Assembly (NCBI GenBank): GCA_910588215.1
Contig: CAJUQJ010000057.1
Span: forward strand, 1-21,191
Direction: 5' to 3'
Source of the DNA: an uncultured Lachnospiraceae bacterium
GTDB taxonomy: Bacteria; Bacillota; Clostridia; Lachnospirales; Lachnospiraceae
Length of the DNA stretch: 21,191 nucleotides
This document shows positions 7,331 to 14,486 of the stretch, in pieces. The notes under the pieces were generated by a model. That model did no database searches and was not told where the DNA came from. It worked only from the letters and a program-made list of their open reading frames with translations. Numbering within the stretch: the stretch's first letter is position 1; each line of letters opens with the position of its first letter. The position numbers were made by a program, and so were the translations under genes.

Positions 7331-9112
7331 ATGGATTTTTTTGATCTGCTGACGATGATGGGCGGACTGGCTCTGTTTCTGTATGGTATGCATCTGCTGG
7401 GGGAGGGACTGTCCCGGGCCAGCGGCGGCAGGATGGAACAGATCCTGGAGAAAATGACTTATAGCAAGTGGCGGGCAGTGCTGCTGGGAGCGGGCGTCAC
7501 GGCTGTGATCCAGTCTTCCTCTGCGACCACGGTGATGGTAGTAGGTTTCGTCAATTCGGGGATGATGAAACTGTCCCAGGCCATCGGTATCATCATGGGT
7601 GCTAATGTGGGTACGACGATCACTTCCTGGGTTTTGAGCCTGACAGGCATTGAGAGCGGCAGCTTTGTGATGCAGCTTTTAAAGCCTTCTGCCTTTTCCC
7701 AGATATTTGCGCTGGTGGGCGTGCTCCTGCTGCTTTTTTCAGGAAAAGAGAAACATAAGAATGCGGCTACGATCCTGATCGGTTTTGCGGTGCTGATGAT
7801 TGGGATGGACACCATGTCGGCGGCGGTCAAGCCACTGGCGGACGTGCCGGAATTCACAAATCTTCTGCTCCTGTTCTCTAGTCCGATACCGGGGATGATC
7901 GCCGGTATCATCCTGACGGCCGTGATCCAGAGTTCTTCGGCTTCAGTGGGTATCCTGCAGGCGCTGTGTGCTACCGGAGCCGTGTCCTACAGTGTGGCAG
8001 TGCCCATTATCATGGGACAGAATATCGGTACCTGTGTAACGGCGCTGTTGTCTTCCGTGGGAACGTCGCGGGGTGCCAGAAGAGCGGCCATCGTACATCT
8101 GTATTTTAACCTGATCGGTACGATCGTTTTTATGGCGATCTTTTATCTGCTGCACGGGGTGGTAGAGTTTGATTTTATGGATAATGCGGCCCGCCCTTAC
8201 GGTATCGCAGTGGTGCATACGGTGTTCAATGTGTTTGCCACCTGCCTGCTGCTTCCTTTTTCCGACTTGTTGGAGAAGCTGGCCTATCTGACAATCAGAG
8301 AGGACAGTGTGGAGCACATGGCGGTGAGGTTTATTGATGAGGATGTGAAGGCACTTGACAGTCGCTTTATGAACAATCCGTCTCTGGCCATGGAGCAGTG
8401 CCGGAAGGTCATCTGCCATATGGCTGATACGGTACAGCAGTCCTGTAAAGAGGCTATCGGCCTGTTGGACGGCTATACGAAGGAGGCTGCGGAAAGCGTC
8501 AGACAGCTGGAAAAGGATGTGGACCGGTATGAGGATGTGATCGGCACCTATCTTCTGAAACTGACGGGAAAAGATCTTTCGGAGAAGGATAGCCGTGCGT
8601 TGACCCTGTATCTGCACTGTATCGGGGATTTCGAGCGGATCTCGGATCACGCGGCGGGCATTGCTATGTCTTACGGGAAGATGCAGGAGAAGGAACAGAC
8701 TTTTTCCGCGAAGGCTCAGGAGGAGTTGGAAATCTTTTCCCGGGCGGTGTTGCGGATGCTGGTGATCTGTGGGAATATCTTTCAGGAGGAAAATGCGGAC
8801 AGCCTGTATGAAGCGGAGGCTCTGCAGGAAGTGATCGGTGAGCTGGGGGCCCAGGTTCGCAAGCGGCATGTAAAAAGGCTCAGAAAAGGGAAGTGCACGG
8901 TGGAACTGGGGTTCCTGCTATCGGATATTGTGACCGCCTATGAGCGGATCGCTGCGCACTGTACGCAGATCGCGGTCAGTGTGGTGCAGGTGTGGGAAGA
9001 AGACTCAATGGAGATGCATGGTTACAGCATACAGAGCCGGGAACGGAGACGGGATCAGGAGCAGTATCGTGTGTTGTATGAAGGATTTGTGCAGGAGTAT
9101 GTGCTGCCGTAA
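7331..9112 (+). CDS. Na+/phosphate cotransporter with PhoU-like C-terminal domain
   Basis: Membrane sodium-phosphate symporter of the NptA/YjbB type, 593 residues. The two inverted Na_Pi_cotrans repeats each carry the hallmark QSSSA (Q61 in AVIQSSSATT; Q200 in AVIQSSSASV), followed by IIMGANVGTT (87-96) and a partner IIMGQNIGTC. Residues about 1-320 form the polytopic transporter. Residues about 340-580 are hydrophilic, helical and charged, matching the PhoU-like domain usual in this family. ATG 7331 has GAGGAGG (7319-7325) 5 nt upstream. A PhoP-box-like array precedes it, so it probably adds lower-affinity Pi uptake during starvation alongside PstSCAB. With no stand-alone phoU visible, the fused domain could take over part of the PhoU role, which is inference. 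Confidence 0.93.
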   Translation: MDFFDLLTMMGGLALFLYGMHLLGEGLSRASGGRMEQILEKMTYSKWRAVLLGAGVTAVIQSSSATTVMVVGFVNSGMMKLSQAIGIIMGANVGTTITSWVLSLTGIESGSFVMQLLKPSAFSQIFALVGVLLLLFSGKEKHKNAATILIGFAVLMIGMDTMSAAVKPLADVPEFTNLLLLFSSPIPGMIAGIILTAVIQSSSASVGILQALCATGAVSYSVAVPIIMGQNIGTCVTALLSSVGTSRGARRAAIVHLYFNLIGTIVFMAIFYLLHGVVEFDFMDNAARPYGIAVVHTVFNVFATCLLLPFSDLLEKLAYLTIREDSVEHMAVRFIDEDVKALDSRFMNNPSLAMEQCRKVICHMADTVQQSCKEAIGLLDGYTKEAAESVRQLEKDVDRYEDVIGTYLLKLTGKDLSEKDSRALTLYLHCIGDFERISDHAAGIAMSYGKMQEKEQTFSAKAQEELEIFSRAVLRMLVICGNIFQEENADSLYEAEALQEVIGELGAQVRKRHVKRLRKGKCTVELGFLLSDIVTAYERIAAHCTQIAVSVVQVWEEDSMEMHGYSIQSRERRRDQEQYRVLYEGFVQEYVLP

Positions 9113-9130
9113 GGCAGATGATTATGCCTT
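9111..9130 (+). terminator. Weak terminator-like hairpin after the Na/Pi transporter
   Basis: AAGGCA (9111-9116) and TGCCTT (9125-9130) form a 6-bp stem with an 8-nt loop overlapping the stop codon, followed by TGTTG rather than a T run. It is short and weak; it may attenuate rather than end transcription before the phoP promoter. Confidence 0.25.
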
Positions 9131-9175
9131 TGTTGATGGAAGGTATTAATATTGATGCATATAGGTATATATACT

Positions 9176-9204
9176 TTCACTGCAAAAATGTGGTAACATA
9201 TAGA
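9176..9204 (+). promoter_or_regulatory. Candidate sigma-A promoter for phoPR
   Basis: TTCACT (9176-9181) and TATAGA (9199-9204) are separated by 17 bp, each matching consensus at 4 of 6 positions. They lie about 35 bp before the start of the response regulator. The preceding sequence is AT-rich and includes the short palindrome GTATATATAC. No PhoP-box array is visible here. Confidence 0.4.
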
Positions 9205-9239
9205 AAGGTAAAAGAACGGAAATAGCGGAGTGTTTGCAT

Positions 9240-9950
9240 ATGGGATTGATCTATGTGGTGGAGGATGACAGGGATATCAGCGAGATTGAAAGTTTCGCGC
9301 TGAAAAACAGCGGCTATGATGTGCAAGTATATGAGAACGGGGCGGATTTCTATCAGGCGGTGCGGGAGCGGGTGCCGAGCCTTGTGCTGTTAGATATCAT
9401 GCTGCCCGATGAGAGCGGACTGAGGGTGACGGAACGACTGCGTCAGGATCCAAGGACCAGACAGGTACCGATCATACTTGTCACGGCCAAGACAACGGAA
9501 CTGGATAAGGTGAGAGGGCTGGACATGGGAGCGGACGACTATATTACGAAACCTTTCGGGGTGATGGAGCTTATATCCAGAGTGCGGGCGTTGTTGCGCA
9601 GAAGCGGGGAAGATAAGGGAGAAAGATCTTTGTCGATCGGTAAGATCCTTCTGGACGGGGAACGCCATGCTGTGTATGTGGATGGCGGGCTTTGCGAACT
9701 GACCTATAAGGAATATGAACTGCTGCGGCTTCTGATGCAGCGTGCAGGTATCGTGACGACGCGGGAGGAAATTTTGAATCATGTGTGGGGAAGCGATTTC
9801 CAGGGAGAATCCAGAACGCTGGATATGCATATCAAGACGCTCAGACAGAAGTTAGGCGAGGCCGGCAGTATGATCAGGACGGTGCGCAGTGTCGGATATT
9901 TTCTGGAGAATGACGGGCTGGCAGAAGAAGCTGTAAGGCAGGAGCGATAA
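9240..9950 (+). CDS. phoP: PhoP-like response regulator (OmpR/PhoB family)
   Basis: Cytosolic DNA-binding response regulator, 236 residues. The receiver domain (1-118) has the acidic pair E9/D10, phospho-acceptor D52 in LLDIMLPDESG, T82 in LVTAK and K104 in ITKPF. The winged-helix output domain (about 128-223) shows LTYKEYELLRLL, HVWG and the C-terminal TVRSVGYFL of the OmpR/PhoB class. The ATG at 9240 follows GGAG (9227-9230) by 9 nt; a TTG two codons upstream is less likely. The phoP name rests on context: it directly follows pst and Na/Pi transporter genes, has a histidine kinase downstream, and a PhoP-box-like array lies in the locus. Subfamily assignment from sequence alone is not certain. 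Confidence 0.88.
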   Translation: MGLIYVVEDDRDISEIESFALKNSGYDVQVYENGADFYQAVRERVPSLVLLDIMLPDESGLRVTERLRQDPRTRQVPIILVTAKTTELDKVRGLDMGADDYITKPFGVMELISRVRALLRRSGEDKGERSLSIGKILLDGERHAVYVDGGLCELTYKEYELLRLLMQRAGIVTTREEILNHVWGSDFQGESRTLDMHIKTLRQKLGEAGSMIRTVRSVGYFLENDGLAEEAVRQER

Positions 9951-9956
9951 TATATC

Positions 9957-11342
9957 ATGAAAAGGAAGATCAACAGGCAGCTCATGTTTTTATCGACTAT
10001 GGCGATCGCGATCACACTACTTTTGATGGCCGTGGTATTCTATCGGCTTTTCCAGGCCCAGGTGATGGAGGATCTGAAGATCTATGCCTACGCGCTGGCT
10101 GACGGTGGGACTGGTGCGGACATGGAGGAGACCGGATCGGCACATAGGGATGCGGAGACGAAGGAGGCAGCAGCGGATCGTTACGCATATATCGACAGAT
10201 ACAGCCATGGCAGGGAAAATGTACGGGCCACTGTGATCACTCCGGAAGGCAGGGTGCTCTATGACAGTAATGCGGACATAGGCGGGATGGACAATCATGC
10301 CGGCCGGCCGGAGGTAGCGGAAGCGTTCCGGGAGGGAGAGGGCAGGTCTGTCAGACAGTCCTCCACCATGCAGCGAAGCACCTTTTACTTTACGATCCTC
10401 CTGGTGGATGGCAATGTGCTGCGGGTGGCCAGAGAGTCCCACAGCATCTGGAGCATCTTGTATCGGTCATTGCCGGCGATCGTGGCAGCCGTGGGCGCGC
10501 TCCTGATCCTCTGTGTGCTTTTATCCCACTACCTCACGGCGAGTTTGGTGAAGCCTATCGACAGACTGGTGGAAGATATGGAGCATATCGGAGAGAAAGA
10601 GATTTATGAGGAACTTCGGCCTTTTGCGGAGAAGATCAGGATACAGCATGATGCCATTGTCCGCAATGCGAACATGCGACAGGAGTTTAGTGCCAATGTG
10701 TCACATGAATTGAAGACGCCGCTCACGGCGGTATCCGGTTATGCGGAGCTGATCGAAAACGGAATGGCCACGGGGCCGGATGCGGTCAGGTTTGCCTCAG
10801 AAATCCGCAGAAATGCCAATCGGCTTTTGATGCTGATCAATGATACCATACGCCTGTCGGAGCTGGATGTGCAGGAGAGGGAGATCCCTTTCGAGGCGAT
10901 CGATCTGTATGAGGTTGCAAAGGATTGTGTGGAGATGCTGCAGATCAGAGCGAAAGAGAGGGAGGTGGAATTGCGGCTGCAGGGCGGCAGCCTCACGGTA
11001 CAGGGAGACCGGCAGATGCTGGAAGAACTGCTCTATAATCTGTGTGACAATGCCATCAGCTATAACAATGCGGGGGGATATGCGCTGGTCAGCGTAGGGT
11101 GCATGGACGGGAAGAAGATGCTGCAGGTACAGGATACGGGGATCGGTATCCCGAAGGAAAGCCAGGAACGGGTCTTCGAGAGATTCTACAGAGTGGACAG
11201 GAGCCGTTCAAAGTCCACCGGCGGCACGGGACTGGGTCTTGCCATCGTAAAACATATCGTGGCGGTCCACAACGCAGGGCTGACACTCATAAGTGAGCCG
11301 GGAAAGGGAACGAAGATCACGGTCATATTCGATGACAGGTAA
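9957..11342 (+). CDS. phoR: PhoR-like sensor histidine kinase
   Basis: Membrane sensor kinase partner of the response regulator, 461 residues. TM1 spans about 10-30, an extracytoplasmic region about 35-165, and TM2 about 172-195, followed by a HAMP-like linker. The dimerisation/phospho-acceptor domain has H250 in NVSHELKTPLTAVSGYAE. The ATPase domain has the N box (ELLYNLCDNAISYN, 357-370), G1 DTGIGIP (393-399), F box VFERFYRVD and G2 GGTGLGLA (422-429). All catalytic motifs are intact. The start ATG lies 6 bp after the phoP stop with GGAG at 9941-9944, implying translational coupling. The position after pst and the Na/Pi transporter supports a phosphate-sensing role. No PhoU-binding PAS domain is obvious in the linker. 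Confidence 0.88.
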   Translation: MKRKINRQLMFLSTMAIAITLLLMAVVFYRLFQAQVMEDLKIYAYALADGGTGADMEETGSAHRDAETKEAAADRYAYIDRYSHGRENVRATVITPEGRVLYDSNADIGGMDNHAGRPEVAEAFREGEGRSVRQSSTMQRSTFYFTILLVDGNVLRVARESHSIWSILYRSLPAIVAAVGALLILCVLLSHYLTASLVKPIDRLVEDMEHIGEKEIYEELRPFAEKIRIQHDAIVRNANMRQEFSANVSHELKTPLTAVSGYAELIENGMATGPDAVRFASEIRRNANRLLMLINDTIRLSELDVQEREIPFEAIDLYEVAKDCVEMLQIRAKEREVELRLQGGSLTVQGDRQMLEELLYNLCDNAISYNNAGGYALVSVGCMDGKKMLQVQDTGIGIPKESQERVFERFYRVDRSRSKSTGGTGLGLAIVKHIVAVHNAGLTLISEPGKGTKITVIFDDR

Positions 11343-11444
11343 AATTTTTCATCTTGCAATCCGAACGGTAATATATTAAAGTAAACTATAGTAGTTTGGA
11401 TATCAAAATATTCGGACAATGATATGTGTGAGAGGAGAATTTTT

Positions 11445-12206
11445 ATGTGGACTAGAGCGGAATTGAAAGATAACGCAAAGAAGTTTTTCCAGTTTAATTA
11501 CTGGAAGATGGTGCTGGTCTCTCTGGTGGCTGGATTTGCAGGCGGTACAACCGGAGGCGGAAGCGGGATGAGTATGTCGCTTAACAGGACTTATACCTAC
11601 AGTCTTGATGAACTTAGCAAACCTGAATTTATGGGATTTCTGGTGGCTTTTTTAGGGGCATTTACATTCGCCATGGTGATAGGCCTGGTTGTTTCCTTCT
11701 TTTTGTTAAATCCCCTGCATGTAGGTGTACAGCGGTTCTTTGTGGTCAGCCATTACCAGAAGGCGGAGCTGGGTGAGATAGGCTATGCTTTTTCCAACGG
11801 CTATCTCAATGTGGTCAAGACGATGTTCTTAGAAAGTCTGTTTATATTTCTTTGGTCGCTGCTCTTTATCGTTCCGGGCATCATCAAAAGCTATGAATAC
11901 AGGATGATTCCTTACATATTGGCGGAGAATCCGGGTATTGACACTAAGGAAGCTTTCGAGATCAGCAGGAAGATGATGTCCGGTAATAAGTGGAACACAT
12001 TTGTACTGGATCTGTCCTTCCTGGGATGGAGCATTTTGAGTGCATTTACATGTGGTATCCTGGCGATCTTCTATGTGAATCCATATATTTATATGACCAA
12101 TGCGGAACTTTATGTGGCATTGAAGGAGATCACATTTGGTGGACGCGGACAGTCTTACCAGAATACACAGCAGTATCAGGCAGATCAGATGGATCAGAAT
12201 TATTGA
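11445..12206 (+). CDS. DUF975 family membrane protein
   Basis: Polytopic membrane protein of 253 residues, matching the clostridial DUF975 pattern: it begins MWTRAELKDNAKKFF, the family's usual opening before TM1 (about 20-34), and contains LLNPLHVGVQRFFV and GIIKSYEYRMIPYILAENP, both typical. About five hydrophobic segments are visible. A glycine-rich GGTTGGGSG follows TM1, and the C-terminal tail is polar and Gln/Asn/Tyr-rich. The ATG at 11445 is chosen because AGAGGAGA (11431-11438) sits just upstream; an in-frame start 21 bp earlier lacks this. The function of the family is not known. It follows phoR by about 100 bp and is followed by a terminator-like hairpin, so it may be monocistronic or a tail of the phosphate operon. 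Confidence 0.82.
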   Translation: MWTRAELKDNAKKFFQFNYWKMVLVSLVAGFAGGTTGGGSGMSMSLNRTYTYSLDELSKPEFMGFLVAFLGAFTFAMVIGLVVSFFLLNPLHVGVQRFFVVSHYQKAELGEIGYAFSNGYLNVVKTMFLESLFIFLWSLLFIVPGIIKSYEYRMIPYILAENPGIDTKEAFEISRKMMSGNKWNTFVLDLSFLGWSILSAFTCGILAIFYVNPYIYMTNAELYVALKEITFGGRGQSYQNTQQYQADQMDQNY

Positions 12207-12309
12207 AGAAGGCTGCATGCGGCAGTAAAGTTTAGAGTCAGGTTGCTATGATGTGCTGTTTTTAGACAGAATCTATACTGGCGGGAGCAATCGGAATATG
12301 AGAAAATAG

Positions 12310-12346
12310 ATAAGCCACTATCGTCTTAAGCGGACGGGTGGCTTAT
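12310..12346 (+). terminator. Terminator-like hairpin after DUF975 gene
   Basis: ATAAGCCAC (12310-12318) pairs perfectly with GTGGCTTAT (12338-12346). An inner CGTC/GACG stem (12322-12325 with 12333-12336) extends the hairpin. The downstream flank is TGTAGTTGTTG, moderately T-rich. It separates the phosphate/DUF975 part from the recombinase part and is the best terminator candidate between them. Confidence 0.5.
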
Positions 12347-12360
12347 TGTAGTTGTTGATA

Positions 12361-12403
12361 ATTGGCTATTATTGTATGGTGAAAAGAAATCGAAATAGCC
12401 AAT
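12361..12403. repeat. 10-bp perfect inverted repeat upstream of the recombinase gene
   Basis: ATTGGCTATT (12361-12370) and AATAGCCAAT (12394-12403) are exact reverse complements with a 23-nt loop. The dyad lies about 50 bp before the recombinase start, in a position suitable for an operator or leader structure. It is unrelated in sequence to the 21-bp repeats that flank the invertible segment. Confidence 0.45.
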
Positions 12404-12451
12404 CTGTGGTAATTTGAAAAGGGAAAGCAAAAGAGAAGAATGGAGGATGGG

Positions 12452-13297
12452 ATGAAAGAATATTTTGTAACAGAAGAGGATGTAAAGGCATTTATGCAGT
12501 ATCTGCGAGAGGAAGAGAAGGAGGAAGCTACCATTGAGAAATATAATCGTGAGGTTCAGGTCTTTTATATATGGCTTCAGGGACGGGCGGTCACGAAAGA
12601 GGTTGTTTTGGAATGGAAGGGGAACCTGCAGAAGGAGGGGTATGCTCCCGGCACGGTCAACGGTAAGCTTTCGGCTCTGAACGGCTTTTTTCGGTTTATG
12701 GGATGGGAAGAGTGCAGGGTGAAGTTCCTGCGTATCCAGCGGCAGATGTTCAGACAACAGTCTAAAGAATTGACCAGGGCGGAGTACGCGCGCCTGCTTG
12801 ACACTGCTCACAGAACCGGTAAAGAGAGACTGGAGCTTATGATGGAGACGATCTGTGCTGCCGGTATCCGTGTGAGCGAACTTTCTTATATCACGGTGGA
12901 AGCGGCCAGGATGGGCAGGGCAGAAGTAGCGCTGAAAGGCAAGATACGGGTGATTCTTCTGCCGGACAAGCTGTGCCGCAAGCTGCTTAAGTTTGCAGAG
13001 AAACAAAGGAATGATTCGGGGGAAATCTTTATTACAAAAAATGGGAAAGGACTTTCCAGAAGGCAGATCTGGAGAGAAATGAAAGAACTATGCGGGAAGG
13101 CAGGGGTAGAAAGCTCGAAAGTGTTCCCCCACAATCTCAGACACTTGTTTGCCACAACATTCTATAAAATCTGCAGGGATATCGTGAAACTGGCTGATGT
13201 GCTGGGACACAGCAGTGTAGAAACGACCCGTATCTATCTATTGACGGCGGGGCAAGACCATGTACGTCAGTTGGAACAGACAGGATTGGTTCTATAG
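12452..13297 (+). CDS. Tyrosine recombinase (XerC/D-like), catalytically complete
   Basis: Site-specific tyrosine recombinase of 281 residues. An N-terminal SAM-like core-binding domain spans about 8-90 and the catalytic domain about 105-281. The full catalytic set is visible: R140 in AAGIRVSEL, a beta-hairpin Lys (K162 or K164) in LKGKIRV, H227 and R230 in PHNLRHLFA, H253 in LGHSS and the nucleophile Y262 in TTRIYLL. Its size and compactness fit DNA invertases such as FimB/FimE or RecV-type switch recombinases rather than a large phage integrase. The ATG at 12452 has GGAGG 5 nt upstream; an ATG at 12440 would add four residues. The stop codon lies one base before the left inverted repeat of the putative switch, so it is the prime candidate for the enzyme that flips it. 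Confidence 0.9.
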   Translation: MKEYFVTEEDVKAFMQYLREEEKEEATIEKYNREVQVFYIWLQGRAVTKEVVLEWKGNLQKEGYAPGTVNGKLSALNGFFRFMGWEECRVKFLRIQRQMFRQQSKELTRAEYARLLDTAHRTGKERLELMMETICAAGIRVSELSYITVEAARMGRAEVALKGKIRVILLPDKLCRKLLKFAEKQRNDSGEIFITKNGKGLSRRQIWREMKELCGKAGVESSKVFPHNLRHLFATTFYKICRDIVKLADVLGHSSVETTRIYLLTAGQDHVRQLEQTGLVL

Positions 13298-13298
13298 G

Positions 13299-13319
13299 CA
13301 GAATCAATATTCTGTCTAT
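13299..13319 (+). repeat. Left 21-bp inverted repeat of the invertible segment (IRL)
   Basis: Exact reverse complement of 13535-13555 over all 21 positions. The repeat begins CAGAAT, then a 4-bp CAAT spacer, then ATTCTG, so it carries its own 6-bp dyad like a tyrosine-recombinase core site with two binding arms. It starts 2 bp after the recombinase stop codon. Confidence 0.9.
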
Positions 13320-13340
13320 ATAATATATAAATCTTTTATA

Positions 13341-13370
13341 AATATATCACACAATATTTGTAGTTTGCAA
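13341..13370 (-). promoter_or_regulatory. Leftward promoter inside the invertible segment
   Basis: On the minus strand the -35 TTGCAA (13370-13365) and -10 TATATT (13346-13341) are 18 bp apart, and TGA directly before the -10 gives an extended -10 element. It is the best promoter match in the segment. As sequenced it would transcribe through IRL and antisense into the 3' end of the recombinase gene; after inversion it would read into the downstream operon. Confidence 0.55.
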
Positions 13371-13401
13371 TAAAATTTTATTTTTTTAGACATAGAAAAC
13401 C

Positions 13402-13429
13402 AGAAGCGCAAAGGATATATTGCGTTTCT
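13402..13429. repeat. Hairpin inside the invertible segment
   Basis: AGAAGCGCAA (13402-13411) pairs with TTGCGTTTCT (13420-13429) over 10 bp including one G-T pair, with an 8-nt loop. Read on the minus strand the stem is followed by GGTTTTC, so it could act as a weak terminator in that direction. It might also be a binding site for an accessory protein. Confidence 0.4.
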
Positions 13430-13534
13430 ATTTAACTATATCATCTCAATGCATTTCTATTTATAGTCCAAAATAAATCCTGTCATATATTCCGCAATAT
13501 TTTCACCCGAAAACAATAAAAGCCGCCTGCCGGA

Positions 13535-13555
13535 ATAGACAGAATATTGATTCTG
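13535..13555 (-). repeat. Right 21-bp inverted repeat of the invertible segment (IRR)
   Basis: Perfect inverted copy of 13299-13319, reading ATAGACAGAAT, then ATTG, then ATTCTG. The match ends on both sides at exactly 21 bp. It lies 32 bp before the start codon of the next gene, so any promoter inside the segment would give a short leader. Confidence 0.9.
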
Positions 13556-13587
13556 TCAATTTCTGATTTCTGAAAGGGGTGCACCAT

Positions 13588-14400
13588 ATGTCCGCACGGA
13601 AAGAAGAAAAGATCAGTCCGGAAAAAATAGAAGAATTTCTGAATGATCAGGAAAAAAAGGGGAGGAAAGCATCTTCCCTGCAGAATTATCGCAGAATACT
13701 GCAAGATCTCTACCGGTATCTGCCGGAAGACAAATGTATTCGGGAGCAGACAGGTTCAGAGTGGAAAACCTATCTGGAAAGACAGGGACTGCAGCCGGCA
13801 ACGGTGAATACTCGCATATCAGTATGGAACAGTTTTCTTCGGTATCTGGGACGACGGGAATGGCAGATGGCAGATTTTGAACGAGAGGTGGTAAAGGTGC
13901 AGCCAAAACTGAGCCGTACCGAGTACTTACGCCTTCTGTCTGCAGCAAAACAGTTGGACAAAGAGAAGACTTATCTACTGATCAAGACGCTCGGCGGAGC
14001 CGGTATGCGGATACAGGAGCTGCCACAGCTTACCGTGGAGGCGGTGACAGCCGGGAAAGTGGAATTGGAGGCTTCCGATCCCGGCCGGAGAAGAGTAGTG
14101 CATCTGCCAGCCGGATTGCGGGAAGAACTGTTAGACTATACACGGCGTGAAGGGATTCGATGTGGTCCTGTATTCGGCACGTCAGAAGGGGTTCCGATGG
14201 CCCGTTCTAATGTAAATTATTTCGTTGGACTGGTAAGTCGTGATGCGCGGGTGGATGAGCAGAAGGTGACGCCGAGTTGTCTGTGGAAGATGTACAGGGA
14301 GACCTGTGAAGAGATTCAGGCTAAGGTGGCGGTTTTGATCGAACAGACTTATCAGAATATGCTGGAAGAGGAGCAGCGAGCCACCGGCTGGAAAGTATAG
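13588..14400 (+). CDS. Degenerate tyrosine-recombinase-like protein
   Basis: 270 residues, clearly related to the recombinase upstream: an N-terminal core-binding domain (about 8-95) and a C-terminal catalytic-like domain containing GGAGMRIQEL (136-145) with the first catalytic Arg, R141. The rest of the active site is lost: the PHxLRH box reads PSCLWK (229-234), with His to Ser230 and Arg to Trp233, and there is no LGHSS motif. Only a Tyr in EQTYQNML (Y255) could align with the nucleophile. It is therefore unlikely to cut DNA, but may still bind the sites. The frame is open and intact with a good start: ATG 13588, AAAGGGG (13573-13579) 8 nt upstream. This argues for a retained role, such as a directionality factor, inhibitor or transcription regulator, rather than a pseudogene. 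First gene of the polysaccharide set. Confidence 0.75.
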   Translation: MSARKEEKISPEKIEEFLNDQEKKGRKASSLQNYRRILQDLYRYLPEDKCIREQTGSEWKTYLERQGLQPATVNTRISVWNSFLRYLGRREWQMADFEREVVKVQPKLSRTEYLRLLSAAKQLDKEKTYLLIKTLGGAGMRIQELPQLTVEAVTAGKVELEASDPGRRRVVHLPAGLREELLDYTRREGIRCGPVFGTSEGVPMARSNVNYFVGLVSRDARVDEQKVTPSCLWKMYRETCEEIQAKVAVLIEQTYQNMLEEEQRATGWKV

Positions 14401-14406
14401 AGTTGA

Positions 14407-14439
14407 CGTAACAGCTCAGCCTTCGGCTTCACTGTTACG
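14407..14439 (+). repeat. Two-part hairpin between recombinase-like gene and phosphoesterase
   Basis: CGTAACAG (14407-14414) pairs with CTGTTACG (14432-14439). Inside, AGCC (14418-14421) and GGCT (14425-14428) form a second stem around TTC. No T run follows, so it is not a canonical terminator. Its position in the operon suggests attenuation, mRNA processing, or a repetitive element. Confidence 0.5.
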
Positions 14440-14486
14440 AGTTGAAAGCGGACAGGAATATAATGCCTTGACAGGGAGGCTCAAAT

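Larger units (their letters stand above)
13320..13534. other. Putative invertible promoter segment (phase-variation switch)
   Basis: 215 bp of very AT-rich non-coding DNA, bounded by perfect 21-bp inverted repeats and placed between an active tyrosine recombinase and a polysaccharide operon. The dimensions match known clostridial and gut-bacterial invertible promoters, where repeats of about 20 bp flank a few hundred bp. No ORF of note lies inside. The best promoter reads leftward (13341-13370). A second leftward candidate has ATGACA and TATAAA with 15-bp spacing near 13463-13489. A 10-bp stem (13402-13411 with 13420-13429) lies between them. Rightward promoter matches are poor. Inversion would point the promoters at the gene beginning at 13588. 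Flipping is inferred, not observed. Confidence 0.8.

Noticed and set aside
7943..8869. 308-codon open frame on the minus strand
   Set aside because: Antisense to the PhoU-like half of the Na/Pi cotransporter; no family features, and the sense gene is clear.
12452..14400. Recombinase pair as part of a prophage or integrative element
   Set aside because: No phage, conjugation, excisionase or tRNA attachment features nearby. Compact recombinases flanking an inverted-repeat-bounded promoter fit a DNA invertase system better.
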